Origin: Perilla frutescens
Lineage: Eukaryota; Streptophyta; Magnoliopsida; Lamiales; Lamiaceae
Direction of reading: 5' to 3'
DNA: 64,000 nt
Assembly (NCBI GenBank): GCA_026008535.1
Contig: BRKX01000011.1
Location: forward strand, 49,770,183 to 49,834,182
Made by a program: the position numbers and the translations under genes
The notes under the pieces: generated by a model
What the model was told of the DNA's origin: nothing
The model's input: the letters and a program-made list of their open reading frames with translations, nothing else
The model's database searches: none
Shown: positions 1 to 12,544 of the stretch, one piece after another
Layout: each line of letters begins with the position of its first letter
Numbering within the stretch: position 1 is the stretch's first letter

Positions 1-437
1 AATACGATAATTGAATCGAGGAATGCTTCATTCTTTGAACACGTGTTTCCACGAAAGTCGAAAATGGAATCTGCTTCCATTAAACGAACTCTGAAAACAG
101 TGGAAGAAGAACAACATGAAGATTCAGTGGTGGAACCACGAAGAAGCAAGAGAGGTAGGATTGAAAAATCCTATAGTTCAGACTTTTTAACCTACATAGT
201 TGAAAATGAGCATCAAAACTTTTCCGAAGCAGTGAAGTCTTCGGATGGTCCTCAATAGAAAGAGGCGATTCAATGTGAAATTAAATCTATTTTACAAAAT
301 CACACTTGGGAGTTAGTGGATCTTCCTGAGGGAAGTAAGCCCTTTGGGTATAAGTGAATTTTCAAAAGGAAAATGAAAGCCGATGGAACAATTGATAAGT
401 ATAAGGCCAGACTTGTAATTAAAGTTTAAGGTTTCCC
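1..437 (+). pseudogene. Ty1/copia retrotransposon remnant (integrase end to start of reverse transcriptase)
   Basis: Reading frame 1 from the window edge translates as a copia polyprotein stretch. It has a segment like NTIIESRNASFFEH, a variable acidic/basic linker with RRSKRGR, and then the conserved start of the copia reverse transcriptase (HTWELVDLPEGSKPFGYK, followed by KMKADGTIDKYKARLV). In-frame stops interrupt it after SSDGPQ, after PFGYK (where the family has W) and after LVIKV, so it is dead. The left part lies outside the window. No LTR or RNase H is seen to the right, so the copy is truncated as well as mutated. Family assignment is confident; the original extent is unknown. Confidence 0.85.
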
Positions 438-1735
438 AAGCTTCTTTTATGTGTTTCTTCCCTAGATTTGAATATTTGAACGAACTCGACGTGAATTAGT
501 AATTCATTCTAAAATAAAGGAAATTTTTAACTAAATAAATCAATTTTCACTTAAGTCCGCAGTATATATCCAACTTTCGTCACGATACCGACTATTATAA
601 ACAAGTATACAACGTGTTTGTGAGTATTCAATGTTGACTAATACACAAAAGCTATTAATTAGTATACACAATTAGAAAAAATGCAAAATAATAACGCACA
701 TAGTTTCTAAGAATACATTTTGTATACACAATTCATGTCGTTGACTAGAATATGGACATACACTACGGATAGACAAACTGTTTCGTATTCCTATATGTAG
801 GCACACATTTTTCACCATACTCAATTTTCGGGAAAAATACGCACATACATTAAAACCGCCGTAATTACCTAAATCACAACGTTTTATTATTAAAAGTGTG
901 GTCAGTCTAGTGATGCATATTCATTTTTCTTGTAATAGCACATACAAGTGGTGCTAGATGTATGATGGTGTGGTCATTTAATCCGTCAAGCATTAAATCT
1001 CCAAATAAATCCTATTTGCATTCTGTATTTACATTATGATTTTTTTTCTTTATTTCTTCTAATATACAAAACTCTAACATTACAACTTTTTAAAATTAAC
1101 ATATAGGGAAAAAGTTCAACACACTCAGAAGAAATATTCGCTCATTCCTGATTAGATATTGAAACTATGACTTGATCGGTATTTTAAAATATTTTAAATA
1201 GTGCAAATAAATACTTACGATAAATTTATTCATTTTTACGATAGTAACTTAGGTTAATTAAACTTGCAAATTTGACGGTGCAATTTGAAAATCAATTGTA
1301 TCGTCCATAGCTGTTGATCGAACAAATTGAGATCATAATTATACAATTCACACTTTAGAATTTTAAGCTCATTTAATTTTGATATTTCAAACCCTGGCAT
1401 CCGAGATTTCTCCGTTCAATTATTCCGCTACCTAACATCTAATTAACAAATTAGGGTAACATATGAAAGCATGTGATGAGAGCTTACCAATCATACACAC
1501 ATTACACAACATAATCGTCTGAATCACCCGAAATTAGGTTGTCAAAATTTTGTAATATTTAATTAACGTTAATCACGTGATGAAAATTAATATTTTTTCA
1601 GAGAACATTTGTATCGTTTAAAATAGTTTAGGGAATAGTGGCAACTGGCAAGTCATAGTTTCAAGTGTATTTTTGGACATTGAGCTAAAATGTGCAACAC
1701 ACGAGCAATAGAAAAGTTGAAATGTGACGGTAACT
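438..1735. other. AT-rich spacer without recognisable gene
   Basis: About 1.3 kb between the copia remnant and the first BPM locus. Only short random open frames occur. I see no coding similarity, tandem repeat or terminal repeats here. Confidence 0.5.
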
Positions 1736-1739
1736 TAGC

Positions 1740-1990
1740 AGTTGAGGCATCAGAGACAAGAGTATTTATGCACATTGTTTTAAGTGGGAAAGTGAATGAA
1801 GAAAACATAAAACTGAAAATGAGAGGAGGTTTTATTACCATTTCCTTTTGTGTCTTTTCCCAAGAAATTTAATTGCATATCAACGAAACCAAATGTTATC
1901 AAGCCTGAACTCATTCACCATGAAGCTCGCATTGAAAATCAAGTGGCATTGCTTGCTTTCTTTAGTGCAAACAAGGCAGAATCAAGAATT
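1740..1990. repeat. Segment duplicated from (or shared with) intron 7 of the Rossmann-protein gene
   Basis: This 250 bp stretch matches 22668-22930 in the same orientation. Shared blocks include GTTGAG..GCATCAGA, AGTGGGAAA.TGAATGA, AATGAGAGG, AAATCAAGTGGCATTGCT and AAACAAGGCAGAAT. The second copy carries an extra ~45 bp before the last block. The second copy lies inside intron 7 of the gene at 22124-26293. This copy abuts the 3' end of the first BPM gene, whose own homology to the second BPM locus begins within a few bases. The copies are clearly diverged. Neither shows terminal repeats, so a duplicated genomic segment is more likely than a MITE. Confidence 0.6.
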
Positions 1991-2037
1991 TGGGTAAAAT
2001 GAAAAGACTAAGGCTAATTAGATGCGTTTCAAAATTT

Positions 2038-4446
2038 CTACACTCGTTGCCTAACCCTCCGGTTGTTGTCATCTCCGTCAGAGAGCTGAGCCCTAAAACT
2101 TCCAGACGTGCCACCACCACTGCCAGAGACCTGAGCCCTAACACTTCCTGACATGCCACCACCATTGCTACAATCTTGGACACAGCAGCCAAACACAGAA
2201 CCCAAGGGCTTTAGATACGGGGAATTTTCTTCTACATATTTTAAACCCTCCGAGCTCATGACAGCTGCAAAAGGAATCATGGGAGATATATGTCAGCACC
2301 GAATTAACACGAACATGGAGAAATAAGATATTATATTGTCCACAGCATAGAACTAAACACAACTAAACTAAACGAGTTGTACCGTGAAATCAATCCATAA
2401 TGACTAAGTTTTAAGTCGAATAAAACCTGATATAAGCCTAAAAATACCATAATATCTTGGTTAAGGATGGGCAAGAAGTTCTTACTATGCACAACAGCAA
2501 TGAAACGAGTAGCAATTGTCATTAGGAAAGGAGTCAGGCAACCCAAAAGAGAATCTCTCTCTTCAATCAGATATATCAAGTGTCTAAATTAATTACAGGG
2601 TAAAGAACACAATAAAGGCCACAAGTCACATACCTGCCAGGTTCTCAGCAGCAAATTTAAGGCAAACATCTTTCAATTTTGCAGCATCATAACGATTTGC
2701 CAAAGCAAGTACTTGTGTAACTGAATTCACAGATATATCCTTGCACATATGAGATTCACATATCCTTTTGAGTCTTTTTAAGTCATAACGATCAGCTGCA
2801 GCCAGCAACTTTGCAGCTAAGGTGTCAGCTACCAAAGGAACAGAAGAACTGGATGCTATCAGCTCATTTTCAGGCAAGGCATCTCTGTAGATAAAGTGCA
2901 GCAGGGCCTGTTGTGAATCGAAGAAGTTTAGCATGTATTCCACATCTCAATGATGGAAATGAACAGACAAGTAATTCCATCCATCAACCTCAATAACAGA
3001 AGTGAATAAATAGAAAATCACCGAGACAAGAAAGCTAACTTTTATGTAAGATATTTACTCTAACAAAACCAAAAAGGCAGATAAAACTATCAAATCCACT
3101 CACCTTAAAAACCTTAGGTTCCATGTCTGGTACCATAACCTCTTCCTTTTCAGTATCCACTCCTTCAAGAAGTTCAGACCGAAATTTGGGGGCACAAGTA
3201 CCTACTATCAACTTGTGGGCATGGAGTTTCTCCCCAGATACATTGAATGTAATATCACAACTTTCTACATTTTCTAATAGCATACCAATGTGTAACCTAA
3301 TATCAGAATCTGGAACCTGAATCGAGCGTAACCTTGAACAATCAATAGCAGAATCAACAACTCCAATTGTATAGTAGATCTTCAAGCAATCATCTCGAAG
3401 ATAATCTGAGTTTTCAAGACGAGTTCTCCTGATAAAGCGCTTGTATCCCCTGTATTAAGGTACATAAGAAATTAAAAATTTCATATTTTGAATGAATGAC
3501 CACCATCTAACCCTAACCAAAGAACATTGTTACGGTTCACATATTACAAACATAAGGCATATTCAAATGAGTATGAAGAAGGAAGGTCCATTTTTATGTC
3601 CCCGCAACAAAATCTCAATCTCCTAGACAAAAACCTGGGCATAAAGCCCACACCCAGACTTTCGGGTCCTCCATTTAAGGTTTCCCTTCCTACAAAGTTT
3701 TGGTACAATCTCAAGCAGCTTGGATTGCTTAACCTCTAATCTCTCAGATGCATAATTCAAACCATCTGATAAGATTTTTCATGAAGATTGCGAGGTATTA
3801 ATCACTAACATACTGGACAAACTAATAAAATCCTGTGAACAAACATCAAGCTAATCTAATAACATGATAGTTCGCATAAATCACTTGTTATAAATGCAGT
3901 TTTTCCAAGAAAGAATCACTCAAGAAGTCTAACAAATCCCCATTAAATCACATAATCCCAGAAATGAAAATGAAAGGAGAAAACTGACCACAAAGTACAG
4001 CCGTTGACATTGTGGAGCGTATGAGGGAACGGCTTATTGAAACAGGTATGCACCTCATGCTTCCCTTTCCCGCTCTGGTCGATGAGCGTGAGCTCGAACA
4101 GCGCCCACACATCCTGACACCCTCTCTCTGGTCCTATGAACACCGACACGTGACTCGAATTATCCTCTGGGCTCTTGCCATCGGGGTAGAAATAAATCCC
4201 CCATTTACACCCTCCCACCGTGAATTTTTCGCTCCGTATAAATTTTCCCACGCCAATGCCTTTCGCCGCAGAGTACCCCTTTAACACGAACAGGTTCGAC
4301 CCGCGCACCGTCTCCTCCACCGACCACAAACGCGTCGCCGAGGTCTGATTCGCCGTCCTATCCGCCGTTTCAAGAGCAGAAATTCCGCCGTTTTCCGTCA
4401 CCGAGTGCGAACGCGCCGGCGAGGCTTGGTTCGGCGTTTCCGCCAT
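2038..4446 (-). CDS. BTB/POZ and MATH domain protein (BPM family), copy 1
   Basis: Predicted substrate adaptor for CUL3-RING E3 ubiquitin ligases: MATH binds targets and BTB binds cullin 3. Four coding exons with GT-AG borders, in transcription order: 4446-3989, 3449-3104, 2907-2634, 2264-2038 (1305 nt, 434 aa). The MATH domain (about residues 35-180) contains GYSAAKGIGVGKFI, YFYPDGKSPEDNS and LFELTLIDQSGKGKHEV; the split tryptophan codon at the exon 1/2 junction restores the family's LWGYKRF. BTB (about 200-310) contains CDITFNVSGEKLHAHKL and ALLHFIYRDALPE, followed by the helical BACK-like tail. The C-terminus carries two 15-residue tandem units (GGGMSGSVRAQ / GGGTSGSFRAQ) absent from copy 2. 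It stops after RRVRQRV, where copy 2 continues for ten residues. Arabidopsis BPM proteins are about 400 aa, so the model is essentially full length. Probably functional; expression is unknown. Confidence 0.93.
2077..2166 (-). repeat. Two 45-bp tandem units inside the BPM copy 1 last exon
   Basis: Units 2077-2121 and 2122-2166 share most bases (core CTGAGCCCTAA.ACTTCC then GTGCCACCACCA or CATGCCACCACCA). They encode two consecutive 15-residue Gly/Ser-rich segments. The frame is kept because 45 is a multiple of three. The paralogue at 17777-20576 lacks both units. Confidence 0.85.
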
Positions 4447-5289
4447 TTTTCGAGCTCAGTTTCCGCTGTTTTACGGTTATAGTGATAGTGATGGTTCTAG
4501 AGAGAGGGCACGTGGCGGAAATCAGTTTGGAGAGAGAGAAGGGAAACTGCATTAGGGTGTTTTTAATCGAATCAGCTGTTCCAATTTTCAATATTTTTTT
4601 AAAAAAAGTTATTTTTTTATTTTTTATTTATTATAGTTTAAATTTTTTATTTAGGATTTATTCATTCTTAATTAGAATATATTAAAAAAATTAAAATAAA
4701 AAAAGTTACGCAACACAAAATGCAACAAAAAATCTGCTCTGTTTTTAATCTAATCTGAAAATATCTATTTGTCTTCGGAGATTCACACAATTGTTATGAT
4801 TCATGAACTATCAAAACCTACAAATTGTTACTCCAAAAAAATTAAAATTACAAATTGTCACTTAACTTTGAATATATTATTATTTCACCTTATAATTAAA
4901 TTTTGACCACTGTAAAATGACGTAATATTGTCACATGCTGAGCTTGTATTTTCACCCTAAAATATAAAAATTACGTATATAATCTTACTTGGAACATTTT
5001 GAATTAAACCATTAAAATACAATTACTATGTGTTGAAACATTAATAAGCAATTACATCTTACATAACCAACGACTTAACCTTAGAGGAACTCATAACTTA
5101 TCCTACGCAAATAACATATGACCTCAAATCAAAACATGAATTACTTTAGTACATTGCCTAAAAAAATAAATTAAAGTTCGAAATATTCACAATGTAGCTA
5201 ACTATAAAAAAAAAAATAAAAAAATCATCAGCAATCACATCATCGTAAGAATTTATTGGAATGTGTCCACCTCAAATATCAATCAAATA
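4447..5289. other. BPM copy 1 5' flank and AT-rich spacer
   Basis: The first ~75 bases match the 5' flank of BPM copy 2 (TTTCCGCTGTTTTACGGTTA against TTTCCGCTGTTTTTCGGTTA), so the duplication included the 5' UTR. Beyond about 4530 there is AT-rich sequence with no recognisable gene or repeat. Confidence 0.55.
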
Positions 5290-5325
5290 CTAGAATTTCT
5301 CCCGTGCGCGATGCACAGAATAAAA
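5290..5325 (-). mobile_element. Candidate Helitron 3' terminus
   Basis: Read on the minus strand, this ends in CTAG preceded about 10 nt upstream by a small hairpin (GTGC-ATCGC-GCAC) and GGGAGAAATT. The next base outside is T. This is the hallmark of Helitron 3' ends (hairpin, then CTRR, inserted between A and T). No matching 5' TC end or Rep/helicase sequence was found, so only the terminus is called. A diverged version lies at 46120-46165. Confidence 0.4.
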
Positions 5326-5446
5326 TATTTACTTTAGTTTAAAATATTGATAAATATATTAATTATTAATGAAAATATTAAATAATTCAAAGATTGATTG
5401 CATAAAAGTTTAAAATAATTACAAATATATTGATCTCAACTGTGAA

Positions 5447-6024
5447 CAGGGGCTGGCCCATAGGGATGGTCAGGTGGGCCACCGTCCATGGCCCCCCGTT
5501 TTGTTGGGGTCCCCATTTTTTATATTAATATTATATTTAAAAAATAGTTTTTAAAATATTTAATACAAGATTTAATAAAAAAAATATATGTATAATCAAT
5601 ATATTTACTTCTCCAGATGTTATTAACCAAATCTAACAATTTTTATTTTTTGAATATCATCAATAAATATAGACTGATAATAACAAAATATTTTGTATCA
5701 TATTTAAAATAATAAAGTATATTTATATGGTGTCATTTTATAAATTAGATTAAGTTAAAAAAAATTGATATTGGGAAAAAAATGTTTTTGATGAACTTAT
5801 TAATAATTTTGCTTCTCAAAAATCTCTAGGATTTAAATGGTTTTGATAAATATTCAACACTTTTATCTTTTATTGTATTTTTATAAGTATTGATTACATT
5901 TTTTTAAAATTTATGATGAAAACAACACTAAATTTTCTTCAAAATGCTCGTAAAAATACATATACATAAGGGCCCCTCTTTTCTTGTTTTGTCATGGGCC
6001 CCCGAAATGTCAGAGCCGGTTCTG
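5447..6024. mobile_element. hAT-type non-autonomous element (MITE) with 8-bp TSD
   Basis: A 578 bp AT-rich element bounded by imperfect inverted termini. The left end starts CAGGGGCTGGCCCAT and the right end read inward starts CAGAACCGGCTCTGAC; both resemble plant hAT ends of the CAGGGCCGGCTC type. GC-rich runs (GGCCCCCC, GGGGTCCCC; AGGGCCCCTC, GGGCCCCCG) follow each terminus. The flanks are ACTGTGAA at 5439-5446 and ACTATGAA at 6025-6032, an 8-bp target-site duplication with one mismatch. No coding capacity remains. Confidence 0.75.
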
Positions 6025-6032
6025 ACTATGAA

Positions 6033-7166
6033 AATTGTAAACTATATATATAAAAACTATCACTTACCAATCAAAATTATAAAATACACAAATAATACAA
6101 CCAAAGTAGAATAAGATGACCCATTAGAGACAGTCTTAGCAAAAAGAAAAGACACTCAATTATTATATAATTACAGAAACTAAAGTAAAACCTAATTGAT
6201 AAACATAAAGATATTGAACATTTATTAATACATGACATTTTTTTCGACGCAATATATAGTAGATATAGTGCCAAAACATGAATTTCATAAATTATGTGAG
6301 CATACACGATTTTAGCTAGTGAAGGTAATACAACAATTATCACAGATGAAATTCTCTATTGACGCTTCCTATTTCATCTTGTATTCTAATTATTTGATTT
6401 ATGACATATATATGTTTTTTTTAATGAATAATTATTTAATTTTTTAAATATACTTCTCATAAATTCAATTATTAGGATTCAAGATAAAACAGGAAAATGG
6501 AATAGAGATTCCGTACGCAATGATCAATTCACCGTTCACAAATTCAAATAATTACTAAGCACACTCCCAAATTTAGTCATAATTACAACAACATTTTTTT
6601 CTATAAATTTAATTTCCTTTTATTTAACATAGAAATCTATCAACCATAATTTCATAAATGATCTATTCAACTAATGAAAAAAAATCAAATCCCAAAACCA
6701 GAAAATTGAATCCTATGGTGAGAAATTTATTAGCATCAGAATCAACGTCGCCGACTCCGATGCAAAAGCTTTGGTGATTGTTATAGTAAATAAATAAAAG
6801 CAGATTCGGGCCAGTGGCATGATCTAATCTTTACTGGCAACATTACTCTATTTCTATTTTTTTCCATGATAATCAAATTGAATTCCATAAATATATAATC
6901 TAAATATGCAATGAAGATAATTTTGAATGAAGAAAAATCATAAATAATGTAATTTAAATACTACCTTTATTCTTTATTCGAGCATTTAGCCAAATCATGA
7001 TTGCATCGTCTTTATAATTTTGCGTGTATTTTCATTGAAAGGTTGAAAATTCGGGTTGACTTCATAAGTCTTCTTATAATTTCTAAAAAAAATACACTTG
7101 TAAAATAACAATTAGGGTCAAAGTCATGAACAAAAACAACTTAAAAGACAAACCTATTTGCCGGTG
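6033..7166. other. AT-rich spacer
   Basis: About 1.1 kb of AT-rich sequence without recognisable coding similarity, terminal repeats or long tandem repeats. Confidence 0.5.
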
Positions 7167-7245
7167 CAAAATTCTCGATTTTCATTCTCCAAAAAAAATA
7201 AATCTACTGCACTACGAAACAACAAACAAATGTAAAAGAGCAATC

Positions 7246-7834
7246 TTCCGCCAACAGTGAACTATTAAGGATCGCATCCAGCGCATATTCTACATTATAG
7301 CCTGCAACTGATTCAGCTTCCGCTTCTGGGAGATCAAAGGGAGCTCGATTAGTTTCTGCTAGACGAGAAATAAAGAACATAACCAATACAGGGAACAAGG
7401 GAATACCGGACCATATCTGCTTTTGCGCCATGACAATCTCACTCGAATTACGGGGACCTACACATATTAGTACAGTATACCGAGGTCCCTGGCCAGAACC
7501 ACACGTGCAAGTTTCCCTGCATGCGGCTCGTCCGTGCTTTTCGAGGCGCTGCCTGTGACTCAGCATGGGATAAGGGGACGGAACTGCACACGAAAGTGTT
7601 CAGAGCATTGTCCGAGTGAGTAGGCAGCGCCTACCAAGCAAAGCTTTCTTGAAGAGGCTGGGCTGCTTTTTTTTCGGCGCCCGCCCTTTCTTTATTTAGA
7701 TGTTGAGGCAAGGCAAGCCCCAGGAAGGGCATTTAGCGAGGAGCATTGTTTTGAGGGAGGGAAAGCGTGGTTGACAAAGCACTTCGAGGAGGCGCCTGGA
7801 CTGGAGTGCTTTCATCAAATGATGCATGTGATGG
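7246..7834 (-). pseudogene. nad1: Nuclear insertion of mitochondrial DNA (NUMT): nad1 exon plus group II intron end
   Basis: On the minus strand, about 7480-7285 encodes part of mitochondrial NADH dehydrogenase subunit 1: VLICVG, SSEIVMAQKQIWSGIPLFPV, MFFISRLAETNRAPFDLPEA and VAGYNVEY. This is the ~192 nt internal exon flanked by intron sequence. Immediately upstream (7529-7496) lies a textbook group II intron domain V hairpin, GAGCCGCATGC..GAAA..GTGTGGTTC. The codons are in unedited form (for example IWSG, where edited plant nad1 mRNA encodes F), so the insert came from mitochondrial DNA rather than cDNA. It cannot function in the nucleus. The ends are fixed by comparison with the uninterrupted copy B at 8427-8650. 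GC content is markedly higher than in the flanks. Confidence 0.9.
7496..7529 (-). ncRNA. Group II intron domain V relic (mitochondrial origin)
   Basis: A 34-nt hairpin-forming sequence, GAGCCG at the 5' side and TGTGGTTC at the 3' side with a GAAA-containing loop, just upstream of the nad1 exon inside the NUMT. It matches the catalytic domain V of plant mitochondrial group II introns. It is a relic, since its intron partner segments are absent. Confidence 0.7.
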
Positions 7835-7960
7835 GAATGCTCAAACTAAGCAACAACATGAAAATAAAATTCGTGATAAAGGTATCACATACTTTATGCA
7901 CAATATAGTCTGTACAGAGAAATCACTCAACTATTAAACAATACTCAGCATGACCACACA

Positions 7961-8426
<466 letters not shown>

Positions 8427-8650
8427 CAAAATTCTCGATTTTCATTCTAAAAAAAAAAATCTACTGCACTACGAAACAACAAACAAATTTAAAAGAGCAA
8501 TCGAATGCTCAAACTAAGTAACAACATGAAAACAAAATTCGTGATAAAGGTATCACATGCTTTATGCACAATATAGTCTGTACAGAGAAATCACTCAACT
8601 ATTAAACAACACTCAGCATGACCACACATCATCATCATCATTATTATTAG
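8427..8650. repeat. Copy B of the local duplication (uninterrupted target of the NUMT)
   Basis: Matches 7167-7245 joined directly to 7835-7990. The junction GAGCAATC|GAATGCTC at 8502/8503 shows the target before mitochondrial insertion. It is followed by its own short triplet array (ATC, ATT, AGT, then GTGGTGGTGG) up to about 8710. Confidence 0.85.
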
Positions 8651-8710
8651 TAGTAGTGGTGGTAGTGGTAGTGGTAGTAGTCGTCGTCGTAGTGGTGGTG
8701 GTGGTGGTAA

Positions 8711-9450
8711 TTTTTTAGCCCATAAAACTAAAATGGCCGGATAAAAATACAAAAAAAAAAAATAATAGCCAAAAAAAGTTTGAAATATCTAAATGTTACT
8801 CCATAAAATAATACAGACGAATGAGTCTTTCTCCCTACAGTAAATGATGCGCAACATTAAACAAAAGAGAATTCTAATTGAGAAATCATCATCATCATCA
8901 TCATCATATGCATCTCCACGCAGTTCTAGTATATATTTATTTGAATGTAATATATATACAAGTAGAAAAATAAGAAATGAATTGGAGCATAAAGATTTTA
9001 ACTAGTCAATAAGACGTGAATTGAATGTTATTAATGGGACAATTTCAATACAATTATGAAATGAACAAAGTGTTAGCATTGTTATCACTATTGTTCTAAT
9101 AAAATTTCAATACAATAATGAAATTATGAAATTGTATTGAAATGAGCATTATTATACAGTTTTCATCGAATGGGCAGAGAAAAATTATTTTATAACTCTA
9201 TTATTATATAGTTATATAAATATAGATATTATATCATATGAAATTATAGGATTTGATTAATGTAATTGAAAATTGATTATATATAATCTTATATAGATAT
9301 GATTAGTTTAAATATATAGTATTAAAGTTATATTGATTATAATTATCAAATGGTCAATTTGACAAACATGCACCCAATTTGTTTTAATTGATAACGCCAA
9401 CATTTATTTAAAAACTAAGATTTCTATAATTAACGTATAAAGTTTCTATA
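8711..9450. other. AT-rich spacer with a short (ATC)n run
   Basis: No recognisable gene. A short (ATC)7-8 run lies at 8886-8907. The rest is AT-rich unique-looking sequence. Confidence 0.5.
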
Positions 9451-9605
9451 ATGGGATAAGGTTTAATTTAGCCCCTAAACTATTTTCCGAAGACCATCCT
9501 GGCCCTTAAACTAAATTCGGTCCCGATTAGCCCCTTAAACTATTGAAATCGGCTCGATTAGCCCCTTGAACTATTGGTTTTGACCCAGTTAGCCCCCTCG
9601 ATGGC
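9451..9605. repeat. Imperfect repeats of a TAGCCCCTTAAACTATTG unit
   Basis: Five diverged copies of a ~31-35 bp unit (TTAGCCCCTAAACTATT, GGCCCTTAAACTAAATTCGG, TAGCCCCTTAAACTATTG, TAGCCCCTTGAACTATTGG, TTAGCCCCCTCG). This pattern is common in subterminal parts of plant DNA transposons. No partner end or TSD was located, so the element type is open. Confidence 0.55.
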
Positions 9606-10790
9606 AAATACTTTCATTTTGCTTATTTTTAAATAAGTAAAAAATTTTAAAAAATAAATATATACACATAACAGTAATAAAAAATAAAATATATTTTTAT
9701 AAATAATTTTAGTGGTACATAATTTGTCATTATATTTATCACACATTAAAATATCAAACCACTACAAATGAAAGTAGCGACATAAAATTGACCATAATTA
9801 TGATTTTATATATATATATATATATATAATTATGGTCTATATTAAATTGATCAACTATAGACGTTAATAATCTGTCATAATATTATCAACATTATACGAA
9901 TATTATATATAATTTTTCTAGTATAATATATTTACTAGAATATATAGATGTTTCATTTTCGGAATCAATATAATATAAATTCATAAATTCATACATACAT
10001 ACATACACACATACATACATATTAAAGAAATGAAGCATTTCCCGTATTGTATTTATAGTGAATTAATTTAATGATAATGTGATTTCAATTAATTCATTAA
10101 TTTATATTTTTCTTCAAATTATGCTCGCTTATATATTTGGACATGTTGAATGAGAAATGCTCGTATATTCTTAATTCTTTGGGGGAATAATGGTTATGAG
10201 TTTTTTCTTTTATTTTATTTTATTTAGAAACAACAAAAACAAATTTTTTTTATCTTCAAGTGGCTAATTAGATCAAGTTCAAAAGTTCAATGGTCTCACA
10301 AAAAAAAATGTTAAAAATATTTAAGGCAAATTAAAATATTCTCACAAAAAAAATGTTAAAAATATTTCAAATTAAAATATTTCAAAATCGATGTCATTTT
10401 CTCTCATAACATAATGTTTTAATAACAATAAAAAATTTACCGATACGGAATATTTCATAAAAATAACTAAAACATAGTTGTCGACGTATGTGCCGATATG
10501 GAAAAATTATTTTTCAAACGTCAACATTATTTTTCAAACGCCTTATTTTTTGCACATTTCAACTAATTAATTTAAACATAATTAAATTTAACAAAATTAC
10601 GTTTATTTTTACGTAACAAAATAAAACAGAAAATCCATTTAATTCATATTCTCACAAAAAAAAAGGTAAAAATAAAAGTATTAAGTTTAGTAAAGAAAAA
10701 AAATAAGAGATTTGGAGTGTCTAAGGAAAAATAAAAGTATGGATATAACTTTATGGGACACTTGTCAAAATATTAGACCCTAAGACACTA
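9606..10790. other. AT-rich spacer with dinucleotide and tetranucleotide runs
   Basis: Contains (TA)n at 9809-9829 and an ACAT/ACAC run at about 9989-10020. A near-duplicate short motif, CTCACAAAAAAAAATGTTAAAAATATT, occurs twice around 10296 and 10341. No gene seen. Confidence 0.5.
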
Positions 10791-10979
10791 CTCGGGGGGT
10801 AGCGTATAATTTTCCATGATACTAGGAATTGTCCAGGCAAGAAATGATATATGTCTAGTTTTTTTTTATCAATGTTTCATTTTGTGTTTAGTTTTGTTTC
10901 TATTTTACATAGTTTTTCTTGTGATGTTTTGTATGGTACAATCAGGGTATTCCATTTTTTTTTGTTTAGGTACATTATT

Positions 10980-12320
10980 TGTGGTACATTACAATTCTTT
11001 GATTTAGGTTGGTTGATATTACGAAGCATTTATTCGATGAATACATAGCACTAACTGTAGCATTCACATAATCCTATGTAAATGAATATGTTTACGAAGC
11101 ACCAACCACAGAATATGAATATATTTATGTTACTTACGAAGCATTATTCTGAAGTGAACGAAGCACTGTATTTACATCTCTCTCACTGTAACATGAACTA
11201 ATCATTTACAACATTGCAGATAATCATAAGTAGCATCGATGATATACATATATAGCATAACAGATATGCTTAAATAACATTAAAGATGTACATAAGTATC
11301 ATATCAAATTTAATTGCGTAAAAGCTCCAGAGGTATGCATAAGTAGCATCAACAAGCCTAATTCAAAGCAATAACTCACACGTTATTTTTACCAACTTAA
11401 ACACTTAGTAGCACAGATATTCATAAATATCATCAAAGAGGTGCATAATTAGCATTACAAATTTTGTTTTGTCCAAAACACCACAGGTGCGCATTAATAG
11501 CATCAACATTAATAATTTGAAGCTCCAAATCGTACAAGGTCGTTTACCAAGCTTAATAATAAATAGCACAGTAATTCACAAGTACCATCAACATCATGCA
11601 TAAGTAGCATAACAAATATGTTTAATTAGTGTCACAAAAAAACTGACTTTACCAACGTTCAACAAAAAGATATCGAAACATTTTCTTGGTGAGCAACAGT
11701 CACACATCTCCACTCAGAACATCATTCACAATTGGATTTTTCTTCCTAGAGTTAGTTATCGTATGCTAGATAGCCTAAACACCTATTCTTTTCTCGTGTT
11801 TATTTTTTTATCTAATTTCCTTGTCTTGGTCAGTTGTGTCATCACTCTGATTACGCAACCGCATATCCTCCTCAAAATCAGAGTCGTCTGCATGAACCTT
11901 AGACTTACTTGAAACCCAACATAGAAATAATCCAAATAGGTATTAGGTAGCATTCAAAAAAAATAAATATTAACTGTTAGTATATAAATTGCTATAGCAC
12001 CACAGAGTAGCACGGCTGATATGCATAAGTAGCATGACAAATATGCATAAGTAACATCACAGATATGCATAAGTAGCATCACAAATATAGTTTACCCAAA
12101 GCACCACATCTATGCATAAGTAGCATCAACAATACCATTAAAAAGCACCAAGTCACAAAAGTTATATTACCAACTTAAATATTAAGTAGCATAGTATTCA
12201 TATGTAGCATCAAAGATATGCATAACTAGCATCACAAATAAAATTTACCTAACGTCAAATATATATGCATAAGTAGCATCAACATTAACAATACAGAGTA
12301 CCAAGTCACACAAACAATTT
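10980..12320. repeat. Dispersed array of a GCATAAGTAGCATCA motif
   Basis: About 17 copies of ATGCATAAGTAGCATCAC or close variants occur between 11220 and 12290, all in the same orientation at irregular 30-110 bp spacing. They are preceded at 11013-11165 by four copies of TTACGAAGCA. No protein similarity. Irregularly spaced short direct repeats like these are typical of the subterminal regions of plant class II elements, but no TIR or TSD was established. Confidence 0.6.
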
Positions 12321-12544
12321 ATTTAGTCTAATAATTTACTCCTCAATTACCAAATTGTGCCACATTATATAATTTCTTGATTAACAGTCGCACGCATATA
12401 TTGGTCCTTCATTAGATTCACAAAATCACAAAATAAATTTTCTAAATCTATGGGTTTAATCATTAATATGTATTCACCCGACTGTAACTAGACAATAATA
12501 GTTTCACAATTCACCATTTAAACCGATTAAAAGTTCTGAAACTC

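Noticed and set aside
1690..1872. 60-codon frame at the BPM copy 1 3' flank
   Set aside because: The related sequence at 22.7 kb does not keep the frame and sits in an intron; no protein similarity.
7204..7566. Functional nad1 gene
   Set aside because: It is a single exon with intron pieces in a nuclear context, needing mitochondrial trans-splicing and RNA editing; a NUMT is the only reasonable call.
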